A DNA stretch of 8,609 nucleotides from Phototrophicales bacterium. GTDB lineage: Bacteria > Chloroflexota > Anaerolineae > Aggregatilineales > Phototrophicaceae. Shown one piece after another: positions 1 to 5,951 of this stretch; within the stretch, counting starts at the first letter, position 1; each line of letters opens with the position of its first letter. Position numbers and translations under genes: made by a program. The notes below the pieces were generated by a model. That model searched no databases. It saw nothing but the letters and a program-made list of their open reading frames with translations, and was not told the origin of the DNA. The stretch is taken from contig PGTJ01000087.1 of the NCBI GenBank assembly GCA_002794515.1, positions 1-8,609 of the forward strand. The letters are read 5' to 3'.

Positions 1-122
1 GCACAGAAGAAATTGGTAGGCGAAAAAGCGTAAGCTCTCAGTAATGCTTTGTGTATCTAGTTGCACAAAGCGCACAAAAGGCGCTCAAACTCGCCCTGAT
101 AATGCAAAACTCGACCAAAACC

Positions 123-139
123 AGCCCCTTTAGTGGGCT
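123..139 (-). terminator. Second weak hairpin after trpS
   Basis: AGCCC and GGGCT arms form a 5-bp stem with a 7-nt loop. On the minus strand it is followed directly by GGTTTTGG. It lies 15 nt beyond the stronger hairpin at 155-177 and could act as a backup terminator of the PIN-TRAM/trpS transcript. The short stem makes this a weak call. Confidence 0.35.
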
Positions 140-154
140 TCTGAATTGCAAATA

Positions 155-177
155 GCCATCGGCTTTAAGCCGATGGC
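155..177 (-). terminator. Hairpin downstream of trpS, likely terminator
   Basis: This is a perfect inverted repeat with 10-bp arms (GCCATCGGCT and AGCCGATGGC) and a 3-nt loop. It begins 17 nt after the trpS stop codon. On the minus strand the stem is followed by TATTTGC, a weak T-tract, so it is not a textbook intrinsic terminator, but the position and the strong GC-rich stem fit transcript termination or 3'-end protection. On the plus strand no T-run follows. Confidence 0.5.
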
Positions 178-194
178 GCGATTAATTGCAGAAA

Positions 195-1247
195 TTACGC
201 CTTCTCTTTTTTCTTGGCGCGTTCTTCTGCTTTACGGCGCAATCTGTTCCACACGCCCGATAAGCCCATTGCCTTTTTCATCTCGATGAGTGTGTTGCGG
301 GTGATCTCGCGCACTTTCTCTGTGCCAGATACGATGATTTCATCCACCAAGCCCGTCTCCATGTATTGTTCACGGCGGGCGTGGATGGGCGCCAGAAAGT
401 TATTGATGGCGATCGTCAGTTTTTCTTTGACCTCCACATCGGTCACAGTGCCTTCGCGGTAACGCGCTTTGAGGTCTTCGACTTCGGCAACATTGGGGTT
501 GAAGGCATCATGATAGATGAACACGGGATTGCCCTCGACTGTGCCTGGGATATCGGCACGCACACGATTCGGGTCGGTGAACATACCCCGCACTTTTTTC
601 TCCACTGTTTTGGGGTCATCAGAGAGCATGATGGCGTTATTCAGGCTTTTGCTCATCTTGGCTTGTCCATCTGTGCCGACCAATGTCGGAATTTCGCCGA
701 CCAAGCCTTCGGGTTCGGGGAATACATCACCATACAGATAATTAAAGCGTCTGGCGATTTCGCGGGTGATTTCCACATGAGCGATGTTATCTTTGCCCAC
801 AGGCACAAGATGCGCCTTGACGTGCAAAATATCGGCAGATTGCAACACCGGATAACCCAATAATCCGAATGGCATTTCGATATTGGCGGCGCGTGCCATA
901 TCTTTTAGGCTGGGGATGCGTTCTAGGCGCGGGACGGTGACGAGATTTTGGAACAAGGTGTAAATCTCGTGAATTTCGGGTATGCCCGATTGCAGATAAA
1001 AGGTGCAAATATCGGGGTCGATGCCCGATGCAATCGAGTCGAGGACGAGATCGCGCACATTTTTATCCAGTTCGGCGATGTCTTCTTTGCTATTTTTGGT
1101 GGTGAGCATGTGCAAATCGGCGATGATGAATATGCTCTCATATTCATGTTGCAACTTCACGCGGTTCGCCAACGACCCAACATAATGCCCTAAATGCAAT
1201 TTGCCTGTGGGTCTGTCGCCAGTGAGGATGCGTTTTTTTTCGGTCAT
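195..1247 (-). CDS. trpS: Tryptophanyl-tRNA synthetase
   Basis: This cytoplasmic class Ic aminoacyl-tRNA synthetase charges tRNA-Trp with tryptophan using ATP. The 350-residue length is normal for bacterial TrpRS. The N-terminus carries the GDRPTGKLHLGH signature, with the HIGH-type motif as HLGH at residues 18-21, and the KMSKS loop is intact at 197-201 within GQAKMSKSLNNA. These two motifs close the Rossmann-fold active site. The wording of the N-terminal signature resembles the streptococcal-type TrpRS lineage rather than the E. coli type; that is my recollection of the families, not a search result. An AAGGA Shine-Dalgarno lies 7 nt before the ATG. The gene starts 28 nt after the stop of the PIN-TRAM gene and is probably co-transcribed with it. 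Two hairpins follow the stop codon. Confidence 0.97.
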   Translation of the reverse strand: MTEKKRILTGDRPTGKLHLGHYVGSLANRVKLQHEYESIFIIADLHMLTTKNSKEDIAELDKNVRDLVLDSIASGIDPDICTFYLQSGIPEIHEIYTLFQNLVTVPRLERIPSLKDMARAANIEMPFGLLGYPVLQSADILHVKAHLVPVGKDNIAHVEITREIARRFNYLYGDVFPEPEGLVGEIPTLVGTDGQAKMSKSLNNAIMLSDDPKTVEKKVRGMFTDPNRVRADIPGTVEGNPVFIYHDAFNPNVAEVEDLKARYREGTVTDVEVKEKLTIAINNFLAPIHARREQYMETGLVDEIIVSGTEKVREITRNTLIEMKKAMGLSGVWNRLRRKAEERAKKKEKA

Positions 1248-1275
1248 ATGTCATTCCTTGTGTGTGATGTAAATA

Positions 1276-2328
1276 TCATTGTGTGCCTTCTGGCACGGCG
1301 AAAATCATCCGCCCCGCCTCGCGGTTAATCAATTTTGTGACAGAAACGCGCACGGTGCGATCAATATAATCTTTGCCATTTTCCACAACGACCATTGTGC
1401 CGTCATCCAGATAGCCCACGCCTTGCCCGCTATCTCGTCCTTCTTGGATGATATGGAGCGAGAAGGTTTCGCCTGGGATATACACCGAGCGCACGGCATT
1501 CGCCAACAAGTTCATATTCAGCACAGTGACACCTTGTGCTTCTGCCACTTTGCTGAGCGGATAATCGTTGGTGATGAGATAGGCTTCGAGTTGAATCGCC
1601 AACGCCACTAGTTTGTTATCGACCTCTAAAATATCTTCGATGTCGTCATCAATCACCTTGACAGGGGTGATGTTGTTGCGTTGCAATTCGTTGAGTTTGA
1701 TCAACCCACGTTTTCCGCGATTGCGCCGTAGCGTATCGGATGAATCGGCGACTTGATGCAATTCGGTCATGACAAAGCGTGGGATGAGCAATGTGCCACC
1801 CAAAAAGCCCGTCTTGGCGACTTCGACAATGCGTCCATCAATCAACACGCTGGTATCTACCAATAATTGCCGTGACGATTGTGCCGCCGCAACACGGGCA
1901 ATTTTGGAATTGCGCTCGAATAGAATATCCCAAATTTCGTGGGCGCGACTGCGAAATACGGTCACACCGATGTATCCGCCAATAATCGATGCCGCAGGTG
2001 GCATGATGTTATTCAACGGGAAGGGCAGGAGCGATAACGGATAGGCGACCATCAAGCCCATCCCCAAACCGACAAATGCCCCCAACATGGCGATAAAAAA
2101 CACATGTATTGGCATTTCGCGGATGGTTTTATTCACCGCCTGAACAGGGCGCACGGTGATCCACGGCGTGAGGATGAGACCGATTAATGCCCCGACCAAG
2201 CCGAATATCACCGCACCAGCATCGGGTGGTAAATCGAGCGATGGCGCAGAATCGGCACCGAAACGCGCCCCTAATACGGTAAATATAAATAAACCGATAA
2301 TACGGGAGATAAAATCTATCGTAGCCAT
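1276..2328 (-). CDS. Membrane-anchored PIN-TRAM domain protein (YacL-like)
   Basis: This 350-residue protein has an N-terminal membrane region, a PIN nuclease-fold domain and a C-terminal TRAM domain, the architecture of Bacillus YacL. Hydrophobic segments lie at about residues 8-22, 38-56, 74-97 and 110-126. The PIN domain (about 154-275) shows the expected acidic residues: D158 in LLVDTS, E189 in VMTEL, D237 in EVDNK and D255 in TNDY. The TRAM domain (about 284-345) contains GQGVGYLDDGTMVVVENG and ends with AGRMIFA, both strongly typical. PIN domains are usually metal-dependent RNases and TRAM domains bind RNA, so a membrane-associated RNA-processing role is likely, but no substrate can be read from the sequence. 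The frame extends upstream to 2406, but ATG 2328 is chosen because an AGGAG site lies 7 nt before it and the extension runs through a structured leader. It leads an operon with trpS, 28 nt downstream. Confidence 0.92.
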   Translation of the reverse strand: MATIDFISRIIGLFIFTVLGARFGADSAPSLDLPPDAGAVIFGLVGALIGLILTPWITVRPVQAVNKTIREMPIHVFFIAMLGAFVGLGMGLMVAYPLSLLPFPLNNIMPPAASIIGGYIGVTVFRSRAHEIWDILFERNSKIARVAAAQSSRQLLVDTSVLIDGRIVEVAKTGFLGGTLLIPRFVMTELHQVADSSDTLRRNRGKRGLIKLNELQRNNITPVKVIDDDIEDILEVDNKLVALAIQLEAYLITNDYPLSKVAEAQGVTVLNMNLLANAVRSVYIPGETFSLHIIQEGRDSGQGVGYLDDGTMVVVENGKDYIDRTVRVSVTKLINREAGRMIFAVPEGTQ

Positions 2329-2335
2329 GAGGTTG

Positions 2336-2340
2336 CTCCT
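2336..2340 (-). promoter_or_regulatory. Shine-Dalgarno fixing the PIN-TRAM start
   Basis: AGGAG on the minus strand is 7 nt before ATG 2328. It decides against the longer in-frame start at 2406, which has no such site and would translate the structured leader. The site lies only 4 nt after the last base of the predicted three-way junction (2345), so folding or ligand binding there could alter ribosome access. Confidence 0.75.
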
Positions 2341-2344
2341 AGTG

Positions 2345-2415
2345 GATTGATAAGTGACTTGTATCGACTCACAAAATGAATGGTGTGAGGGGCATTTCTG
2401 CCACAAGTATCAATC
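2345..2415 (-). ncRNA. Candidate structured leader RNA, three-way junction
   Basis: Read on the minus strand, this 71-nt segment folds as follows. P1a is an 8-bp GATTGATA/TATCAATC helix (2408-2415 with 2345-2352). A 5-nt bulge (TCACT) separates it from P1b, a 5-bp CTTGT/ACAAG helix (2403-2407 with 2358-2362). P2 follows without a linker: GGCA-GAAA-TGCC (2391-2402), capped by a GNRA tetraloop. After one C comes P3, a 6-bp CTCACA/TGTGAG helix with a 10-nt loop (2368-2389), and TCGAT rejoins P1b. This gives 23 Watson-Crick pairs in a nested arrangement. Only the minus orientation gives the GAAA loop (the plus strand reads TTTC), and the element ends 4 nt before the Shine-Dalgarno. I do not recognise it as a T-box, TPP, purine, SAM or hammerhead motif. 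Its function is unknown; a cis-regulatory role is inferred from position. Confidence 0.45.
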
Positions 2416-2442
2416 AACCCGCATAAATACATGAACGAAAAG

Positions 2443-2484
2443 ATGTGATGATGATAGGGAATGAGTAACTATTCACCATCACAT
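2443..2484 (-). other. Hairpin at predicted 5' end of PIN-TRAM/trpS mRNA
   Basis: Imperfect inverted repeat: arm 2469-2484 pairs with arm 2443-2457 around an 11-nt loop. On the minus strand ATGTGATG pairs perfectly with CATCACAT (8 bp), then a G-U wobble, 3 bp, one bulged A and 3 bp. The outer base of the stem coincides with the transcription start expected from the -10 box at 2490-2495, so it would cap the 5' end of the mRNA. CTTTTCG follows the stem, which could also make it a weak attenuator. It may instead protect the RNA from 5'-end-dependent decay. Confidence 0.4.
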
Positions 2485-2489
2485 GCTTC

Positions 2490-2519
2490 ATTATATCCGA
2501 AAAAAGTAATTCCGTTCAA
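2490..2519 (-). promoter_or_regulatory. Promoter of the PIN-TRAM/trpS operon
   Basis: On the minus strand, a -35-like TTGAAC (2514-2519) and a consensus -10 TATAAT (2490-2495) are separated by 18 bp, a housekeeping sigma-70 arrangement. It lies in the gap after the thioesterase stop codon and predicts a start near 2483 and a leader of about 155 nt before ATG 2328, unusually long compared with the other leaders here. Confidence 0.65.
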
Positions 2520-2535
2520 CAGGTGTTTTAGGGTT

Positions 2536-2988
2536 TTATTCTAACAATTTAAATGGCGAATTATCGCCTAAATCTTCAAATAGCTGGGGTGTCTCTAAAA
2601 ATAATCCGCGTCCATCGACTGCCACCCGTCCATCGGGCAGGATGATGCGACTGGTCGTCCAGATTTTGCGCCCATCTTTGCTCTGAATTTCGCCCCAGAC
2701 GGCAATTTCTACATCGAGCGGGACGGCGGCTTTGAGGTCGAAGCTGAGATGTACCGCCACAGCTTGATGCCCCGCATACCACGCCGCCGCGCCCATCGCT
2801 TCATCTAATAGGGCAATGAGCGCCCCGCCATGCACATGACCAGGTGGTCCCTGTTTATCTTTTCGGATGATAATCTTGCCCGAAATTGCCCCGTCATCAT
2901 GCACATGAAAACGCATCCCAAACCCATCTGGGGGGGCTTTGGTGATGAAATCTGTTCCGCCAATGGGTTTTGGATGAGACGTGTTCAT
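2536..2988 (-). CDS. PaaI-type hotdog-fold thioesterase
   Basis: This 150-residue protein is the usual size for a single hotdog domain of the PaaI/YbgC-like acyl-CoA thioesterase group, which hydrolyses acyl- or phenylacetyl-CoA-type thioesters in the cytoplasm as a homo-oligomer. The key signature is GHVHGGALIALLDEAMGAAAW at about residues 50-70: the HGG turn followed by the long central helix with LDEA. A beta-rich second half follows (VHLSFDLK, VEIAVWGEI, VAVDGRGLFL). The acyl substrate cannot be told from the sequence. The ATG lies 6 nt after the stop of the molybdoenzyme gene and the AGAGGG ribosome site falls inside the end of that gene, so the two are probably translationally coupled. 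A metabolic link between the two products is not evident. No convincing terminator follows; the next promoter begins within 20 bases of the stop. Confidence 0.88.
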   Translation of the reverse strand: MNTSHPKPIGGTDFITKAPPDGFGMRFHVHDDGAISGKIIIRKDKQGPPGHVHGGALIALLDEAMGAAAWYAGHQAVAVHLSFDLKAAVPLDVEIAVWGEIQSKDGRKIWTTSRIILPDGRVAVDGRGLFLETPQLFEDLGDNSPFKLLE

Positions 2989-2994
2989 GGTTGA

Positions 2995-4689
2995 TTATCC
3001 CTCTGTTATATCGTCCAGTGTCGCACGACGGCTATGGATACCGGTTGCCCCATCGGGTCTGACGGGCGCGTTGGTCTCGATTTGTGGTTTGCCCGCACGG
3101 TCTTTTGCCCGCACACGGAAGGTATGCTGACCAGGGGTGAATGCCCAATCGAAGCGCCATAACACCCATGTGGTGTCTGAAAGCGGTGTTTTGAGTTGTG
3201 CAGGCATCCATTCACCATCGTTCACTTTTATTTCTACCGCAGAAATGCCTTTCGCGCCAGAGTAAGCTATGCCACCAATTGGCACATAATATGTCCCGTC
3301 TTGGGCATAAATGTCATCTTTGCTCACCGTATCGATGACCGATGTGATTTGTACAAGCGCTTGTTCAGACCAGTTACGGCGTACCCAATAGCCCTCGCCC
3401 CATTCGCGCACAAACTCAATCTCGGTAATCCATTTGGGTTGCTTCATGCCATAGCGGTCGGGGATGTAAATCCGCAGAGGAAAGCCATGTTTTTGCTTGA
3501 GTGGCTGACCATCCCACGCATATGCTAACATGACCCGTTCATCGGTGCGGGCGATACTCAAGTCTACCCATTCATCAAATCCATCGGCGGCGGTGATTTT
3601 AGCATACTGCGCCAACGGATTTACACCCCACGCCTCCATCAAGATGCGAAACGGGATTCCCGTCCATGTGGTGGTGCTGATGAGGTCGCCACCAATCCCA
3701 TTAGAGATGCACGACAACGTGACATATTGTGTGACGGGTTCATAACCGTCTACGAGGTCGGTGAGTTTGATGTCGAGTGGCTCTTTTACCATGCCTGTCA
3801 CTCTGAGCCGATACGTTTCGCCATCAATGAGGGGCGGACGGGCGCTAATATCGATGCGATAATGCTCATCCAATGGGGTAATTTCGGGGCGTGTGCCTGT
3901 GGCGGGTTGTAAATCGGCGATATACACCGATTCGCTCGCTGTAGATGTTGTGCCGAGCTTAGTGCCAGTGCTGACTTCAAACGCATCGGATGTATCCACT
4001 TCTGGCTGAAAGAACGCGCTCAGACCCGCACCGATGACGGTTAATGTGGCGCTTGCCCCACCAATTTGCACCAAAAATTTGCGCCGTTCTGCCGATTGTG
4101 CATTGCCGTCATCATCCGATGTCATTGGGCGTGCGCCGATGAGTTGCCATTGCGAATATGCCCACCCAAGCGCCAATCCCCATAAGGTGAATATCACCAA
4201 TACCCAAAAAAGGCTGGCGACAGGACTGGCGGTGGCGGTGATATTTTTTCCCGCGACGATGAGCGCCATCGCCACGCCGAATGCCACACCGAATAATCCA
4301 CCAACAGTGACTGCATCGCGCTTGATGCGGTTGATGGCGAAATACGCAACACCGCCGATGAGTGCCGCCATGATGATCACCATGCCCACCGCCATCGCTT
4401 GTTCGGCGAGTTTGGCGGTGGTATCGGTATCTAAGCCAAACAGACGGATGACCGCCACCATGCTATCAATGCCGAAGGTCAATACTGCCCCTGGCAATAA
4501 ATCACGCACAAAGCTGAACACATCAAATGGCACAAATGGTAATCCGAGTAAGTTATCGGCGAGGGCTAATAAAGTGATAACAGGCAAAATGAACAGTGTA
4601 CCAACGAATATGCCTATCCCAGAATGAACATGCCATGTTTGCAATGGCGGGGTGTTCTGTGGTGAAGAAGGTGTGTTTTCCAAAGTCAT
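2995..4689 (-). CDS. Membrane-anchored sulfite-oxidase-family molybdopterin oxidoreductase
   Basis: This 564-residue protein joins a membrane domain to a SUOX-family molybdenum-cofactor domain. Strong hydrophobic helices lie at about 24-45, 97-119, 126-146 and 157-179. A twin-arginine motif follows, ERRKFL at 201-206, leading into a hydrophobic stretch to about 226. The catalytic domain covers about 265-440: C327 in TLSCISNG is the expected molybdenum ligand and the only cysteine in the protein. HGFPLRIYIPDRYG and PKWITEIEF at about 401-426 are typical of the family. An immunoglobulin-like dimerisation domain (about 445-540) completes it. The catalytic part should lie outside the cytoplasmic membrane. 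The substrate is unknown; no haem-binding CxxCH motif is present. The start is uncertain: AAGGA is only 1 nt from ATG 4689 but 7 nt from an in-frame TTG at 4683, giving 562 residues. It is first of two genes, with the thioesterase 6 nt downstream. Confidence 0.9.
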   Translation of the reverse strand: MTLENTPSSPQNTPPLQTWHVHSGIGIFVGTLFILPVITLLALADNLLGLPFVPFDVFSFVRDLLPGAVLTFGIDSMVAVIRLFGLDTDTTAKLAEQAMAVGMVIIMAALIGGVAYFAINRIKRDAVTVGGLFGVAFGVAMALIVAGKNITATASPVASLFWVLVIFTLWGLALGWAYSQWQLIGARPMTSDDDGNAQSAERRKFLVQIGGASATLTVIGAGLSAFFQPEVDTSDAFEVSTGTKLGTTSTASESVYIADLQPATGTRPEITPLDEHYRIDISARPPLIDGETYRLRVTGMVKEPLDIKLTDLVDGYEPVTQYVTLSCISNGIGGDLISTTTWTGIPFRILMEAWGVNPLAQYAKITAADGFDEWVDLSIARTDERVMLAYAWDGQPLKQKHGFPLRIYIPDRYGMKQPKWITEIEFVREWGEGYWVRRNWSEQALVQITSVIDTVSKDDIYAQDGTYYVPIGGIAYSGAKGISAVEIKVNDGEWMPAQLKTPLSDTTWVLWRFDWAFTPGQHTFRVRAKDRAGKPQIETNAPVRPDGATGIHSRRATLDDITEG

Positions 4690-4690
4690 A

Positions 4691-4695
4691 TCCTT
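4691..4695 (-). promoter_or_regulatory. Shine-Dalgarno that questions the molybdoenzyme start
   Basis: AAGGA on the minus strand leaves 1 nt to ATG 4689 but 7 nt to the TTG at 4683 (codon 3). The same 7-nt spacing is seen for trpS, the PIN-TRAM gene and the FAS1 gene in this window, so initiation at TTG is plausible. An in-frame stop two codons upstream of the ATG excludes any earlier start. Confidence 0.5.
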
Positions 4696-4752
4696 TTATA
4701 ACTATTTTTTGATATAGACGGGTGCGTTTGGGTAAGTCTTACAATTTCTAAC

Positions 4753-4779
4753 CGAATTATCATCTGAGAAGATTATTCG
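4753..4779. promoter_or_regulatory. 27-bp near-perfect palindrome, candidate operator
   Basis: The sequence is symmetric at 11 of 13 base pairs around a single central base (4766), with half-sites close to CGAATTATC and GATTATTCG. It lies in the 179-bp gap between the divergent molybdoenzyme and dipeptidase genes, about 50-80 bp upstream of the start predicted for the dipeptidase. Read on the minus strand it contains a GATAAT -10-like hexamer (4756-4761). A dimeric regulator binding here could control either or both genes. A separate small palindrome, GTAAGTCTTAC, lies at 4732-4742. No regulator gene is present in the window. Confidence 0.45.
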
Positions 4780-4819
4780 CATCGGTCATTATTTTCGTGC
4801 TATTTCGGAACATATCGCC

Positions 4820-4825
4820 TATAAT
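4820..4825 (+). promoter_or_regulatory. -10 box for the dipeptidase gene
   Basis: A consensus TATAAT lies 43 nt before the chosen ATG at 4869, predicting a start near 4832 and a leader of roughly 37 nt. No good -35 hexamer is visible at 16-18 bp spacing (4796-4803 reads CGTGCTAT), which would fit a promoter that depends on an activator, possibly at the palindrome at 4753-4779. Confidence 0.5.
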
Positions 4826-4868
4826 GGGGGGAATATTTCTCATATCTTTTTTCAGAAAGATGCACACC

Positions 4869-5948
4869 ATGTTCATCGTAGATGCACATCAAGATATTGC
4901 CTTCAATACTGTGTGTTATGGGCGCGATTATCGCACCAGCGCGCTCAAAAAACGCGCTGATGAGATGAATACATCGGTTATTCATCATGTGGGACACGCC
5001 ATGCTTGGATTGCCCGAAGCGATTGTCGGGCGGGTGGCGATTGTTTTTGCCACGCTATTCACAGAACCTCGCGGAAAGATGCCCCCTATCGGCAATGATG
5101 CCGCCCTGTATACCACCCCCAAAGAGGCGATGCGTATCGCCGAGAAGCAATTGGATGTATATAAACGCCTCGCCGATGATGAACCGCGCATTCGACTGAT
5201 TCAACAATCCGCCGATCTCGAGGCGGTACTCGCCACATGGGCGGACGATGTCCCCATCACCCAGCGCGTGCAGGGCTTGGTCATCCTCATGGAAAATGGC
5301 GACCCCATCATTGAACCACGTCAATTTGAGTGGTGGTATGAGCAAGGTGTACGGATTGTCGGACCGGCGTGGCGTGCCAGCCAATATTGTGGTGGCACAG
5401 GCGAACCGGGCAGGCTAACGGTGTTGGGGCATGAATTGCTCGATGTGATGATGAGTTTTAATGCCATTTTAGATTTATCACACATGGCAGAAGAATCGTA
5501 TTTAGAGGCGCTCGACCGTTATGACGGGGTGATTATCGCCAGTCATAGCAACCCACGCCATTTTCGTAATAGCGACCGCCACCTGAGTGATATGATGATT
5601 CGCCGTTTAGCAGAACGGGGTGGGGTGATAGGCATTGTGCCATATAACCTATTTTTATCCAACACATGGACGATTGCCGATGGCAAATCGGCGATGACGC
5701 TTAATCGTGTGGTCGAGGCGATAGACTATGTGTGCCAATTGGTGGGGAGTGCTGTGCATGTCGGCATTGGCACAGATTTTGATGGCGGTTTTGGTGCAGA
5801 AGCCACACCCTATGAACTGAATACCATCGCCGATTTATGGTTGCTCAAAGATGCCCTATTGGCGCGGGGATATGCCCAAAGCGATGTGGTCAATATTTTA
5901 GGTGGGAATATGCTCCGCCAATTGCAGGCGTGTCTGAAAGGGCGGTGA
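4869..5948 (+). CDS. Membrane-dipeptidase family (peptidase M19) metallohydrolase
   Basis: This 359-residue protein belongs to the M19 renal-dipeptidase-like branch of the amidohydrolase (TIM-barrel) superfamily, binuclear zinc enzymes that cleave dipeptides, often with a D-residue at the C-terminal side. The metal ligands are recognisable: H7 and D9 in DAHQD, bridging E142 in LMENGD, H205 in LDLSHMAEE and H226 in ASHSNPRH. The 21-residue spacing of the last two histidines equals that of the human enzyme. RHLSD and the GIGTDFDG motif (D303) are also typical. From ATG 4869 there is no signal peptide, so the protein is probably cytoplasmic despite the family name. The frame stays open to a GTG at 4797, but that start would lie upstream of the -10 box at 4820-4825. 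ATG 4860 is a lesser alternative; the AGAAAG ribosome site 9 nt before 4869 is weak. A membrane-protein gene follows after 3 nt. Confidence 0.92.
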   Translation: MFIVDAHQDIAFNTVCYGRDYRTSALKKRADEMNTSVIHHVGHAMLGLPEAIVGRVAIVFATLFTEPRGKMPPIGNDAALYTTPKEAMRIAEKQLDVYKRLADDEPRIRLIQQSADLEAVLATWADDVPITQRVQGLVILMENGDPIIEPRQFEWWYEQGVRIVGPAWRASQYCGGTGEPGRLTVLGHELLDVMMSFNAILDLSHMAEESYLEALDRYDGVIIASHSNPRHFRNSDRHLSDMMIRRLAERGGVIGIVPYNLFLSNTWTIADGKSAMTLNRVVEAIDYVCQLVGSAVHVGIGTDFDGGFGAEATPYELNTIADLWLLKDALLARGYAQSDVVNILGGNMLRQLQACLKGR

Positions 5949-5951
5949 TAC

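Noticed and set aside
1..44. Possible C-terminal tail of a plus-strand gene (frame ending AQKKLVGEKA at TAA 31-33, or another ending at 42-44).
   Set aside because: Ten to fourteen residues give no recognisable domain, and the context to the left is missing. The rest of 1-122 shows no gene, RNA or repeat that I can support.
2329..2406. Longer N-terminus of the PIN-TRAM protein from 2406 (26 extra residues).
   Set aside because: It lacks a Shine-Dalgarno, overlaps the structured leader, and the strong AGGAG site points to 2328.
2345..2415. tRNA gene, because the folded element is 71 nt long with an 8-bp terminal helix.
   Set aside because: There is no TpsiC-loop GTTC, no 5-bp/7-nt anticodon arm and no D-arm in the right place on either strand.
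2329..2483. T-box or Trp-codon attenuator controlling trpS.
   Set aside because: No AGGGUGG-type antiterminator or run of Trp codons is visible, and a short upstream reading frame (MVNSYSFPIIITSF...) lacks a ribosome site and tryptophans.
214..4627. Plus-strand open frames of 60-197 codons across the minus-strand genes.
   Set aside because: They are antisense shadows of trpS, the PIN-TRAM gene, the thioesterase and the molybdoenzyme, with compositionally biased products and no domain signal.
4690..4790. A sigma-70 promoter for the molybdoenzyme gene.
   Set aside because: Candidate -10 boxes (TCTATA at 4713-4718, GATAAT at 4756-4761) have no -35 at acceptable spacing, so I did not annotate one.
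4797..4868. N-terminal hydrophobic extension (signal peptide) of the dipeptidase from GTG 4797.
   Set aside because: It would start upstream of the TATAAT at 4820-4825, and the conserved family start begins at the FIVDAHQD region right after ATG 4869.
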